Source of the DNA: Paenibacillus luteus
GTDB taxonomy: Bacteria; Bacillota; Bacilli; Paenibacillales; Paenibacillaceae
Assembly (NCBI RefSeq): GCF_006542765.1
Contig: NZ_SKCD01000041.1
Span: 1-38,595 of the forward strand
Reading direction: 5' to 3'
DNA: 38,595 nucleotides
Under the pieces are notes generated by a model. It worked only from the letters and a program-made list of their open reading frames with translations, was not told the origin of the DNA and did no database searches. Position numbers and translations under genes: made by a program. Positions 17,456 to 25,001 of the stretch are shown here, one piece after another (the stretch's first letter is position 1; each line of letters starts with the position of its first letter).

Positions 17456-17837
17456 ACAGATGATGTCTCCTCTCACAGCGTTCTTTTTCTATTTTTCTAA
17501 TATAATAACGCATACATGAAGCCCTCATGCGCTGCTTATACTACACTGCGAAACGTTCTGCCGCTCTTAGGGCAGCGGTGTCAGTTGTTTACGCCAGTGT
17601 GTCGTCTGCTCTGTTAACACCGTACATCGACCAGGCATAGGCAGGATAGAGTAAGAAAGCAAATTCAGTGAACGAAATAGCGAATGAACGAGTGAACGAT
17701 TTAAACTTTTATGCATAAATCAGCGATTTCGCTGGTATTTCGCACCAAGGTGAAACGGCTGTCGCTGTCCCCCTAGCGACGCAGCGCGTTTCATTCCAAG
17801 AAATATAGAGAAGGGATAGCGAAATGCTTTCCTATAT
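17456..17837 (-). other. Structured leader/intergenic region before the transporter genes
   Basis: About 380 bp with no gene. Three inverted repeats sit side by side: CAGCGA/TCGCTG (17721-17734), CACC/GGTG (17743-17752), and a long one where GAAACG-GCT-GTCGCT pairs with AGCGAC..AGC..CGTTTC (17752-17792, two small bulges). A further possible hairpin is CTGCC/GGCAG near 17562-17577. No T run follows them on the minus strand, so they are not obvious terminators. They could be a regulatory leader or RNA-stability structures for the transporter mRNA. I recognise no known riboswitch class. Confidence 0.45.
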
Positions 17838-17897
17838 ATAAAAAAAAACCATGAAGCCGTCAGCTCGAATAGGTATTCGAGACTAGCGGATCCATAG
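17838..17897 (-). terminator. Rho-independent terminator of the GH42 gene
   Basis: On the minus strand CTCGAAT pairs with ATTCGAG (17881-17875 with 17870-17864), extended by CCG/CGG and ATG/CAT pairs with mismatches. An uninterrupted T run follows at 17848-17840. It separates GH42 transcription from the transporter genes, implying that the latter have their own promoter. Confidence 0.75.
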
Positions 17898-17913
17898 TTC
17901 TTCAGACAAAATT

Positions 17914-19929
17914 CTATGCTTTTTGCAAAATCATGACGCCATGCGGCTCCAATTCAACCTTTCCACTTACATTCTTGTTCGTTAACAGGTCGATATAGGC
18001 AGCATCTTCAAGCGCAATTGCGGCTGAATGGCTGTTGTGATTCAATACGAAGGTATATACCTGCTCCTCTTTCTTGCGCTGAGCCAGCTCGATCCCCGCT
18101 GCCGCTTGGAAAGGAGCCGAGATGTGGTGCTTTTCGCACAGGGTTGAAATGAAATCGTTCAGCAGCCTCTGCTCAGGCGCAGTTGCCACGTAATACGCTT
18201 CCCCCTCGCCAAAAGTGTTCACCGTCAGCGCCGGCATGCCCGCATAAAAATCGGTGCCATAGCTGCCAATGGCCTTGGCTCCTTCCAAATGAAGCAAATC
18301 ACATAACAAACCACACTCATATTTTCCAGTTACACGGCCGAAGGCTTCACTGATCTCAATGCTATTGCGCATCTCCGGCAGCAAGCTGTCGATTTCCTCC
18401 ACCCAAAGGCCTAAAAGGCTGCGAAGCTTGCCCGGATAACCGCCTAGCGTGACGATATCGTTCTCGTTGACGATCCCGCTGAAGAAGGTCGTAATGAACG
18501 TGCCGCCGCTCCGTACAAAAGCTTCAATGCGCTCGGCCACGCCTGGCTTCAGCATATACATCACGGGAGCAACTAGTATTTTATATTTGGAGAAATCGCT
18601 CAGCGGACTGAGGACATCTACCGCAATATTTTGATCATAAAAGGCTTTGTAATATTTTTGGGCTTGATCCAAATAGTTCAGATCCACGCTTGGTCCGCTC
18701 GTAATCTCAACGGCATTCCACGTATCAATATCGAACAACAGGGCAACCTCGGCTTGAACTTCCGAATCGAGCAAACGATCACCAAGCAGATCCAGCTCAC
18801 GGCCAAGCGCAGCACACTCCCGGAATACCCGCGTATCCTCGTGTCCAACATGCTCAATAACGGCTCCATGATATTTCTCGCATGCCCCGAACGAACGTCG
18901 CAGTTGGAAGAACATGACGGTATCCGCACCATGTGCAACCGCTTGATAACTCCAAAGACGCATGACGCCCGGGCGTTTCAAGCTATTATAAGGCTGCCAG
19001 TTTTGCTGACTAGGCGTCTGCTCCATTAGCATGAACGGCTTGCCATCCTTTAGGCCACGCATGTAGTCATGGCGCATCGCCACATTGCCCATCGGCTCAT
19101 TCATTTGCGGGTAGCTGTCCCACGAGACCACATCCATCGCGTCTCCCCATTTTTTGAGGTCAAGTCCGTTAAATAAGCCCCAAATGTTCGTTGTGATCGG
19201 AATATCAGGCGTAACTTCCTTCAGCTCTGCGTATTCCCCACGGTAGCAACCGAGAATCGAGTCGGACATAAATCGTTTGTAATCGAGTGCCATCGGCTGG
19301 AAATTGCGGTTATCGCCATTCAGATTAGATGGCGGCACAATTTCTTCCCATTCGTAAACGGTATGGCCCCAGAAGCTCATGTTCCATTCGGCGTTCAGCT
19401 TGTCGATCGTCTCATATTTCAATTTCAGCCATTCACGGAATTCCACAGCGCAGTTGCTGCAATAACAATGCGTGCCGTACTCGTTATTTATATGCCAAAT
19501 CAGCAGTGCCGGGTGATCCTTATATCGCTCGGCAAGTACCCTAGCCAGCTTGCTCGATAGGCGCCGATAGGCTTTACTATTCGGACAAAAATTTGTACGA
19601 GCGCCATGTGTGCGCTTCCTGCCGTCCACATCTACAGGCAGCACATCCTCATATTTTCGGGACATCCATGCCGGCTGCGCTGCAGTTGATGTGGCAAGGC
19701 ACGCATAGATCCCGTTTTCTGCAATCAGATCCAGCAATTTGTCCAGCCATTCGAGTTGGTATGTATCCTCTGAAGGCTGCAATTTCGCCCAACTGAAAAC
19801 AGGAAGCGTGACAACGTTTATTCCCGCTTCCTTAAATAAGCGCATATCCTCATGCCATATTTCCTCCGGCCATTGATCCGGATTATAGTCTCCTCCATAC
19901 CAAATCTGCTTAAGCTTTGTATTTATCAT
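17914..19929 (-). CDS. GH42 beta-galactosidase
   Basis: A 671-residue cytoplasmic GH42 beta-galactosidase with no signal peptide. The N-terminal TIM barrel starts with the classic YGGDYNPDQWPEEIW (residues 11-25). The catalytic acid/base is Glu150 in IWHINNEYG and the nucleophile is Glu303 in FMLMEQTPS. Cys115 and the CYCSNC cluster (155-160) form the usual structural zinc site. A trimerisation domain follows (KILVAPVMYMLKPG, FVRSGGTFITTFFSG) and a small C-terminal beta domain ends in EPHGVMILQ. It should release galactose from imported beta-linked galacto-oligosaccharides. The start at ATG 19929 (MINTKLKQIWYGG) is favoured by GGAAG just upstream and by the usual GH42 N-terminus; two earlier in-frame ATGs lack a ribosome binding site. 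It is divergent from the AraC regulator gene and followed by its own terminator. Confidence 0.93.
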   Translation of the reverse strand: MINTKLKQIWYGGDYNPDQWPEEIWHEDMRLFKEAGINVVTLPVFSWAKLQPSEDTYQLEWLDKLLDLIAENGIYACLATSTAAQPAWMSRKYEDVLPVDVDGRKRTHGARTNFCPNSKAYRRLSSKLARVLAERYKDHPALLIWHINNEYGTHCYCSNCAVEFREWLKLKYETIDKLNAEWNMSFWGHTVYEWEEIVPPSNLNGDNRNFQPMALDYKRFMSDSILGCYRGEYAELKEVTPDIPITTNIWGLFNGLDLKKWGDAMDVVSWDSYPQMNEPMGNVAMRHDYMRGLKDGKPFMLMEQTPSQQNWQPYNSLKRPGVMRLWSYQAVAHGADTVMFFQLRRSFGACEKYHGAVIEHVGHEDTRVFRECAALGRELDLLGDRLLDSEVQAEVALLFDIDTWNAVEITSGPSVDLNYLDQAQKYYKAFYDQNIAVDVLSPLSDFSKYKILVAPVMYMLKPGVAERIEAFVRSGGTFITTFFSGIVNENDIVTLGGYPGKLRSLLGLWVEEIDSLLPEMRNSIEISEAFGRVTGKYECGLLCDLLHLEGAKAIGSYGTDFYAGMPALTVNTFGEGEAYYVATAPEQRLLNDFISTLCEKHHISAPFQAAAGIELAQRKKEEQVYTFVLNHNSHSAAIALEDAAYIDLLTNKNVSGKVELEPHGVMILQKA

Positions 19930-19985
19930 AGCTGCTTCCGTCCCTTCCGCTATTATCATGGAATTCCGTGACATTCTAACGGATG

Positions 19986-20018
19986 ATCAGGCGATTTGTC
20001 ATCTAATATCAGGCGATT
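19986..20018. promoter_or_regulatory. Direct-repeat operator candidate between GH42 and the AraC gene
   Basis: ATCAGGCGATT occurs twice, at 19986-19996 and 20008-20018. The starts are 22 bp apart, about two helical turns. The second copy also contains the palindrome GGCGATTCGCC. Paired direct repeats on one face of DNA are typical of AraC-family binding. A related ATCAGCGATTTCGC occurs at 17719-17732 before the transporter genes. Confidence 0.45.
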
Positions 20019-20276
20019 CGCCAATAAATTCACTATGGTATGGATTGTTCACCCCATAATATCAGATTCATTCATCTGCATTTATTTGGTTCATTGCACC
20101 CAGCAAGGAGTGAAGATTATAATGATGAAAGTATTCGGTGCAGTGGCAGTGAAATATTCCAACTAAATTATCACATAGCCAGGGACAGCAATAACACCAA
20201 GTCGGAAGCGCTTACGGATTGAATTGTGAGCAAACACAAATCACATTCGCTTCATATACATAGAGGGGGAGCCAAC

Positions 20277-22520
20277 ATGTCAGCAGTGAAATTAAAAAAC
20301 AAAGGAAATTTATACAGTAAGCTGCTGTTCACTATTACCTTATGCATCGTACTTACCTTGATCGTTTCCTCTTCATTTTACTTTTTCACTTACATGCAGA
20401 TTGACCTTAAGAAAGCCTATCAATCCGATCTAAGCAACTTGACACAAACGAGCAAAGAAGTCATCAGCATGACCGAAAGCGCACAAGCCCTTTCCTTTCA
20501 AATTTACAGAACCTTTTCCGTTTCCAAGCTCATGTTCTACACCGACCCTAACATCTATGATGTAACGGCTGCGATGAATGAATTAAACAACTATTTAAAT
20601 TCAATGCCCTTTATTGAATCGATCTATGTGTACAATTCGGCGAATGCCCAGTTCTACACCGCAAGCCGACAAGGTGAAGCTGGCATGTTCAGCAAAGAGC
20701 AGCTAGCGGATCAAGGTATTCTAACCATATTGGATAACTTCCAACAATACCGTCCATTCACTCCCATTCCAAGAACATACTCAACTGTCAGCTTGGCTGG
20801 TGAGCAGGTAACAAAGGCCTATACCTATTTGGGCTATGATGCTATCGGTAAAACACAAAAGATCAACTCTGCCGTTATTATCAATATTTCATCCGCTTGG
20901 ATTAACAAGGATATTGGCATCAATAAAAGCGATACAGAGGGTAAATCCTATATTTTGGACAATCAGGACCGTTTGCTGTCCGGAGACTCCCTTTGGCCTA
21001 AAGATCTAACGGCAAAAGACAGCGGCTTACTCAGTTCAAAAATCAAAAATCAGGAATCGGGGTATCTTGTTGCTGATTTTGAGGGCAAAAAGTCCTTGAT
21101 TTCCTATACCTCTCCAGATACGCTGGACTGGCAATATGTACGGATTACACCTTACAAACAAGTAACCAAAGCGATTTATTCGATTCGCAATATGACAATT
21201 CTGATTGCTGTCGTTATTTTGGCAATAGGCTTGCTAATCTCTTGGCTCCTATCCCGCATGCTGTACCGGCCTATCCATCAAATCATGAGCAAAATGAATG
21301 TTCTTGAGACCGAAAAAAGAAACAGCTCTTATACGATCAGGCAAAACTTGCTGCGCAGTCTGATACAGGGCTCGCAATCGCTGCAAACGAGCACCCAGAT
21401 GCAGAAGCTTGTGCAAAACGGCATTACCTTTGATTTCAATACCCATTATCGCGTCATCATGCTTAAGATCGATCAGCTCGCTGCCCTAAAGGAGACACGC
21501 GGCGATGACTTGCATGTCTACAAATTTGCTGTGATGAATATCGGATGGGAAATTGGTCTCCAGCACTACCGCGTAGAAACTGTCGATATGGATGCTGATT
21601 ACGTTATTATGCTGCTCAATCGGCTGGATCATTCCGAAGAGCCTGATGATGAGCTTCTGCGTGAAGTACTCGCTCAAATTCAGCAGTCATCGTTGGAGTA
21701 TTTAAAGATTGGCCTTTCCGTTACGTACAGCCCGGAGTCCACACAGGCAGAGCAGATAACTAGCCTCTACAAGTTGGTGAAAGAAGCTTCGCAGCACCGG
21801 CTATTCTACGGGACCGGCTCTTTAATTGACGCTCAGGACATTATTTCCTTAAAATCCAAGGAGTATATCTTCCCGGTGGACAAGGAGCGGAAGCTGACGG
21901 ATGCGTTAATGACCTCCAAGGCGGAAGAAGCGAAGAAGCTCTTCGCCGAGATTGTCCAAGAAACAGCTTCGTACCCGATTCATGTCGTGCAGCTGGCGAT
22001 TTCGCATCTTACGATGACCGTGAACAACATTCTGTTCACTATTCACAAAAACAACAATCTGGATGTCGAGGCCAGCCTCAGCATTCAAATTCCGACGCCT
22101 GACCATTTTGAAACCATTCATGAGCTCAATGCCGTTTTCTTCGCCCTATTCGATGATATTCAGACGAAGCTGTCAACGAAGCGCTCTACGAAGCAAGGGG
22201 ACTTGATCCGCAAAATCAATGAGCTGATTCACAAAGAATATGCCAATCCAAATCTCAGTCTGAACTGGATTGCTGATGAGCTCGATATGTCCTCCATTTA
22301 TTTAAGCCGGGTCTATAAGCAGCAGACATTGTCTGCCATCGTTGATGTTATTAATCATGTTCGACTGGAGAAAGCAAAAGAATATTTACAAAATACCGAT
22401 TGCTCCGTTGTCGATATCGCCGTGAAGAGCGGCTATACCAGCAGTTCTTACTTCCACCGCATGTTCAAAAAAAGCTTCGGCGTCACCCCATCCGATTACC
22501 GGAAAATGAAGCTCGACTAG
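20277..22520 (+). CDS. Membrane-anchored AraC-family transcriptional regulator
   Basis: A 747-residue one-component regulator. A first transmembrane helix (about 16-38) and a second (about 303-326) flank an extracellular Cache-like sensor of about 260 residues. A cytoplasmic linker region follows (MSKMNVLETEKRNSSYTIRQ). The C-terminal ~100 residues are an AraC double helix-turn-helix: LSLNWIADELDMSSIYLSRV and VVDIAVKSGYTSSSYFHRMF, ending FGVTPSDYRK. Such proteins sit next to sugar ABC operons in Paenibacillus and sense the extracellular or bound sugar. The start ATG 20277 is chosen because GAGGGGGAG lies about 6 bp upstream; the GTG at 20226 has no ribosome binding site. It is divergent from the GH42 gene and probably activates the galactan genes through the repeats at 19986-20018. 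A weak cre-like GGAAGCGCTTAC lies at 20204-20215. Confidence 0.88.
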   Translation: MSAVKLKNKGNLYSKLLFTITLCIVLTLIVSSSFYFFTYMQIDLKKAYQSDLSNLTQTSKEVISMTESAQALSFQIYRTFSVSKLMFYTDPNIYDVTAAMNELNNYLNSMPFIESIYVYNSANAQFYTASRQGEAGMFSKEQLADQGILTILDNFQQYRPFTPIPRTYSTVSLAGEQVTKAYTYLGYDAIGKTQKINSAVIINISSAWINKDIGINKSDTEGKSYILDNQDRLLSGDSLWPKDLTAKDSGLLSSKIKNQESGYLVADFEGKKSLISYTSPDTLDWQYVRITPYKQVTKAIYSIRNMTILIAVVILAIGLLISWLLSRMLYRPIHQIMSKMNVLETEKRNSSYTIRQNLLRSLIQGSQSLQTSTQMQKLVQNGITFDFNTHYRVIMLKIDQLAALKETRGDDLHVYKFAVMNIGWEIGLQHYRVETVDMDADYVIMLLNRLDHSEEPDDELLREVLAQIQQSSLEYLKIGLSVTYSPESTQAEQITSLYKLVKEASQHRLFYGTGSLIDAQDIISLKSKEYIFPVDKERKLTDALMTSKAEEAKKLFAEIVQETASYPIHVVQLAISHLTMTVNNILFTIHKNNNLDVEASLSIQIPTPDHFETIHELNAVFFALFDDIQTKLSTKRSTKQGDLIRKINELIHKEYANPNLSLNWIADELDMSSIYLSRVYKQQTLSAIVDVINHVRLEKAKEYLQNTDCSVVDIAVKSGYTSSSYFHRMFKKSFGVTPSDYRKMKLD

Positions 22521-22540
22521 ATCAGGAAAGCTAGAATTTT

Positions 22541-22580
22541 CAAAAAACAAGCTCTATGCTGCCGGAATGCAGTCTAGAGC
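22541..22580 (-). terminator. Terminator between the AraC gene and map
   Basis: GCTCTA (22551-22556) pairs with TAGAGC (22575-22580), with CTGC/GCAG inside. On the minus strand it is followed by TTGTTTTTTG (22550-22541), so it should end the map transcript. On the plus strand no T run follows, but it may also block read-through from the regulator gene. Confidence 0.7.
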
Positions 22581-22635
22581 CTGTTCTATGTCTTCCCTAT
22601 GGTAGATGGGATACCGCTCTTCTTCAGACTAAAAT

Positions 22636-23388
22636 TCAGTCCCAACGAGTTAATATAATCGGACCATCCTTCGTAATAGCCACAGTATGCTCGAATTGAG
22701 CCGCCCAGGCTCCATCCCTTGTTCTTGCAGCCCAGCCGTCCTGCGTGAAATAGACGTCAGCCCTGCCTGCGGTAATAATCGGCTCTATCGTAATGACCAT
22801 GCCTTCCTCAAGCAATATCCCTTGACCAGGGATGCCTTGATGCAAGACATCAGGAAATTCATGCATGTTTCTGCCAATGCCATGACCTACAAACGCCGTA
22901 ACAACCTCAAACCCAGCTCTCTCCGCTCTGGCTTGCACCGCATAACCTATATCGCCCATCCGATTGCCGATCACCGCATGTTTAATGCCATCAAGGAGCG
23001 ATTGCTCTGCAACCAGCAGCAGCTTTTCTGTAGCTGAAGTCGTTTTTCCAATCGCATAGGTCCAAGCAGAATCCGCTTTCCAGCCATCTACGTCTGCCAC
23101 CATGTCAATCGTAACAATATCACCTGTTTCAAGTGGCTCGGAATCCGGAAATCCGTGGCAGACAACTTCATTCACGGAAGCACACGTAGCAAACGGATAA
23201 CCCTTATATCCCTTTTGGGCAGGAGTGGCCCCGCGATCAAGCATGAATCGTTCAACAAAACGATCAATCTCCTGCGTAGTTACGCCTGGCGCTATTCGCT
23301 TTGAGAGCGCTTTGTGACAGGCAGCGACAATACGGCCAGCCTTGCGTATTCCCCGAATATGTTCCTTCGTTTTCAAATCCACTGCCAT
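22636..23388 (-). CDS. map: Methionine aminopeptidase, type I
   Basis: A 250-residue pita-bread metalloprotease that removes the initiator Met from nascent proteins. All five metal ligands are visible: Asp95 (TIDMVAD), Asp106 (KADSAW), His169 (GHGIG), Glu202 (TIEPI) and Glu233 (FEHTV). The substrate-site His78 (VVCHGF) is also present. Length matches standard bacterial type Ia enzymes with no N-terminal zinc extension. GAGGAGG is 11 bp before the ATG. It stands alone rather than in the ribosomal protein-secY-adk-map cluster, so it is likely a second copy comparable to B. subtilis MapB; that is inference from context. It has its own 3' terminator at 22541-22580. Confidence 0.93.
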   Translation of the reverse strand: MAVDLKTKEHIRGIRKAGRIVAACHKALSKRIAPGVTTQEIDRFVERFMLDRGATPAQKGYKGYPFATCASVNEVVCHGFPDSEPLETGDIVTIDMVADVDGWKADSAWTYAIGKTTSATEKLLLVAEQSLLDGIKHAVIGNRMGDIGYAVQARAERAGFEVVTAFVGHGIGRNMHEFPDVLHQGIPGQGILLEEGMVITIEPIITAGRADVYFTQDGWAARTRDGAWAAQFEHTVAITKDGPIILTRWD

Positions 23389-23407
23389 GTTTGTTCAAAC
23401 CTCCTCA

Positions 23408-23483
23408 AGGTTTTGCGTTAGCAAAATCCACTTCGTAAGCATTGACCTAGGTTTTTGCGTTAGCAAAATTTATTCCGTAAATA
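23408..23483. repeat. Two copies of a ~35-bp hairpin-bearing repeat upstream of map
   Basis: The unit AGGTTTTGCGTTAGCAAAAT followed by YYAYTYCGTAA occurs at 23408-23442 and 23449-23483, with starts 41 bp apart. Each carries the perfect inverted repeat TTTTGC-GTTA-GCAAAA. The copies differ at a few positions, and the second has one extra T. It lies within 20-95 bp upstream of the map start, on its 5' leader/promoter side. Confidence 0.85.
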
Positions 23484-23740
23484 AACAGTGGGTTTTGGGG
23501 CGGTAGGTTAATGGTCTGGATGACGTTCCACACCCTCGACAACGAGTAGATTTGTCTATGTATAACTTATTCGGGAAAAACGGGGCACATGCCCATCAGA
23601 TATGGCTAATTTACAAACGAAAATTCAGATCAATCTTAAGCACGTCTCAAATGTCCATAACGATGTCCAGTGTGTTAGATTATGTGGAGTTAGGCTAGTG
23701 GAGTGGGAAGTGCTTGAACGGAGTCAGCAAATACGCAGGG
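23484..23740. other. Intergenic stretch without a recognisable gene
   Basis: A 78-codon plus-strand frame (23602-23838) overlaps the terminator at 23747-23790 and the 62-residue gene and has no ribosome binding site. I regard it as non-coding. The promoter of map should lie somewhere here, but no good -10/-35 pair stands out. Confidence 0.5.
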
Positions 23741-23746
23741 GGCTAA

Positions 23747-23790
23747 AAACAAAAAGACTTTGCATCCTGTTTGTGACAGTTTACAAAGTC
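23747..23790 (-). terminator. Rho-independent terminator of the 62-residue gene
   Basis: On the minus strand GACTTTG pairs with CAAAGTC (23790-23784 with 23762-23756), with an inner CTGT/ACAG. TTTTTGTTTTT follows. It lies 20 bp past the stop codon at 23809. Confidence 0.85.
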
Positions 23791-23808
23791 ATATTTTACA
23801 TGATGAGA

Positions 23809-23997
23809 CTAACTGACCGAAGAGTTGATCCTGCCTAGTTCATTTTCCACCAATGTCGTTAATTCATCCTCGTAGCCACCGGTAATCCGATACTTGCGAA
23901 TATACTCTTTAACAAACTTCCGTGGGTCCTTGGGTTGAAAAATTCTCGTGAGTTCCTTCAGGCTTTCCTTGACTTCATTCTGGCTATGCTTCGCCAT
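23809..23997 (-). CDS. Small conserved-looking hypothetical protein (62 aa)
   Basis: A 62-residue charged, probably helical soluble protein (MAKHSQNEVKESLKEL...). It is rich in Lys and Glu, has no cysteine, signal peptide or membrane segment, and is unknown to me. It is accepted as a gene because three independent signals agree: AGGGGAGGAG 6 bp before the ATG, an extended -10 promoter at 24139-24144, and a strong terminator 20 bp after the stop. Function is unknown. Confidence 0.75.
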   Translation of the reverse strand: MAKHSQNEVKESLKELTRIFQPKDPRKFVKEYIRKYRITGGYEDELTTLVENELGRINSSVS

Positions 23998-24138
23998 GAA
24001 ATCTCCTCCCCTTTACGTTGGATGGTCGTCCTAAACAGCATTATACGAGACCGCATGCGGCAATTACTCCGCAAGAACCCCCATTCGGTGCAGGTAACTC
24101 CATGGCCAATAAGTCGCAATGTTTGCATTTTTCTTACT

Positions 24139-24166
24139 ATTATAACATCTTGATTTCGAATATGAA
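24139..24166 (-). promoter_or_regulatory. Promoter of the 62-residue gene
   Basis: On the minus strand an extended -10, TGTTATAAT, has its TATAAT at 24139-24144. A TTCATA -35-like box lies at 24161-24166, 16 bp away. The predicted leader is about 130 bases long before the start at 23997. Confidence 0.55.
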
Positions 24167-24178
24167 AGTGAACAATTC

Positions 24179-24400
24179 TTAATCTTGCGGAGCAGCTTGT
24201 TCGGTTTTCGCTTCATTATTATGCCCGCTATCCATTGTTTTAGCTGTAACGACGCCGTTTGGAGGCGAGACGTCGGCTGCTTGATGCGACGTCGAAGAGA
24301 GCCTGTCTTTACGAAACATTCTTAAATAAGCAATAACTCCAATGACGGCTACGCCAATGCCAAAGCCCAAAACGATTATCGTTGCCCATCCCTGCACCAT
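24179..24400 (-). CDS. Small single-pass membrane protein (73 aa), hypothetical
   Basis: A 73-residue protein with one N-terminal transmembrane helix (about residues 5-26, WATIIVLGFGIGVAVIGVIAY), a basic stop-transfer segment RMFRKDR and a hydrophilic Ser/Ala/Gln-rich tail. It probably sits N-out/C-in at the membrane. The ribosome binding site AAAGGAGG is 8 bp before the ATG, and a promoter with TATAAT and correct spacing lies about 95 bp upstream. No family recognised. Confidence 0.7.
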   Translation of the reverse strand: MVQGWATIIVLGFGIGVAVIGVIAYLRMFRKDRLSSTSHQAADVSPPNGVVTAKTMDSGHNNEAKTEQAAPQD

Positions 24401-24494
24401 GTTCTCGCCTCCTTTCTCCTACTATATTTATCGGCTTTACAAGCTCAAATATTAGCCAATGGACCATCCAAATAACTTCCATTTATTAGTTATA

Positions 24495-24523
24495 ATTATA
24501 CCCAATCCACTACGGCCAAGCAA
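24495..24523 (-). promoter_or_regulatory. Promoter of the 73-residue membrane protein gene
   Basis: TTGCTT (24523-24518, minus strand), a 17-bp spacer and a perfect TATAAT (24500-24495). It lies just past the end of the thioesterase gene, so the small gene can be transcribed separately from the fatty-acid genes. Confidence 0.6.
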
Positions 24524-24540
24524 ATGGCCACAGCGTCACC

Positions 24541-24990
24541 TTAAATAATACGATAAGCACCGCTGCCCAATCCCAGCAGCTTGCCGCTATCATCCCTTAT
24601 TTGGGCTTGCAGCGTAAGCGTACGAGCAGTACGATGCACCAACTCAGCTTCGCATATGATTACGCCACCCTTGCTGCTGGAGAGGAACTGCGTATTTAAA
24701 TTTGCCGTTACGGATCTCTCCTCCGGCGCTGCAAGCATGACGACGAGCCCCATCGCATTATCGAGCAGCGACATGAGCACTCCCCCGTGAACAATGCCAA
24801 GCAGGTTCATATGACGATCCGAGGCGTCCAGGCAAATGGTCGCTTTACTGGCATTTGCCTGGACCACCTCACAGCCGAGCACTCCCCAAAAGGTTGCTTG
24901 GGCACGCTCAGCGAGTCTCGTCAAATGACCGGCCTGATCCGCCTCCTGAACAAACCAATCCTCATCCACGCCGCTCACACCCCCTTCCAT
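24541..24990 (-). CDS. PaaI-type hotdog acyl-CoA thioesterase
   Basis: A 149-residue hotdog-fold thioesterase of the PaaI/YdiI group. The active-site helix is IVHGGVLMSLLDNAMGL (about residues 68-84), with later strands NTQFLSSSKGG and LGLGSGAYRII. It would hydrolyse acyl-CoA, perhaps relieving CoA trapping during beta-oxidation. It is the last gene of the fatty-acid cluster, 11 bp after the acyl-CoA ligase stop, so co-transcription is likely. Start uncertain: the ATG at 24990 has only a weak ribosome binding site, while a GTG at 24969 has AAGGGGGTG at proper distance and would give a 142-residue protein. Confidence 0.85.
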   Translation of the reverse strand: MEGGVSGVDEDWFVQEADQAGHLTRLAERAQATFWGVLGCEVVQANASKATICLDASDRHMNLLGIVHGGVLMSLLDNAMGLVVMLAAPEERSVTANLNTQFLSSSKGGVIICEAELVHRTARTLTLQAQIRDDSGKLLGLGSGAYRII

Positions 24991-25001
24991 CCCATGCCCA
25001 G

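Noticed and set aside
23602..23838. 78-codon plus-strand frame
   Set aside because: No ribosome binding site, and it overlaps a strong minus-strand terminator and the 62-residue gene.
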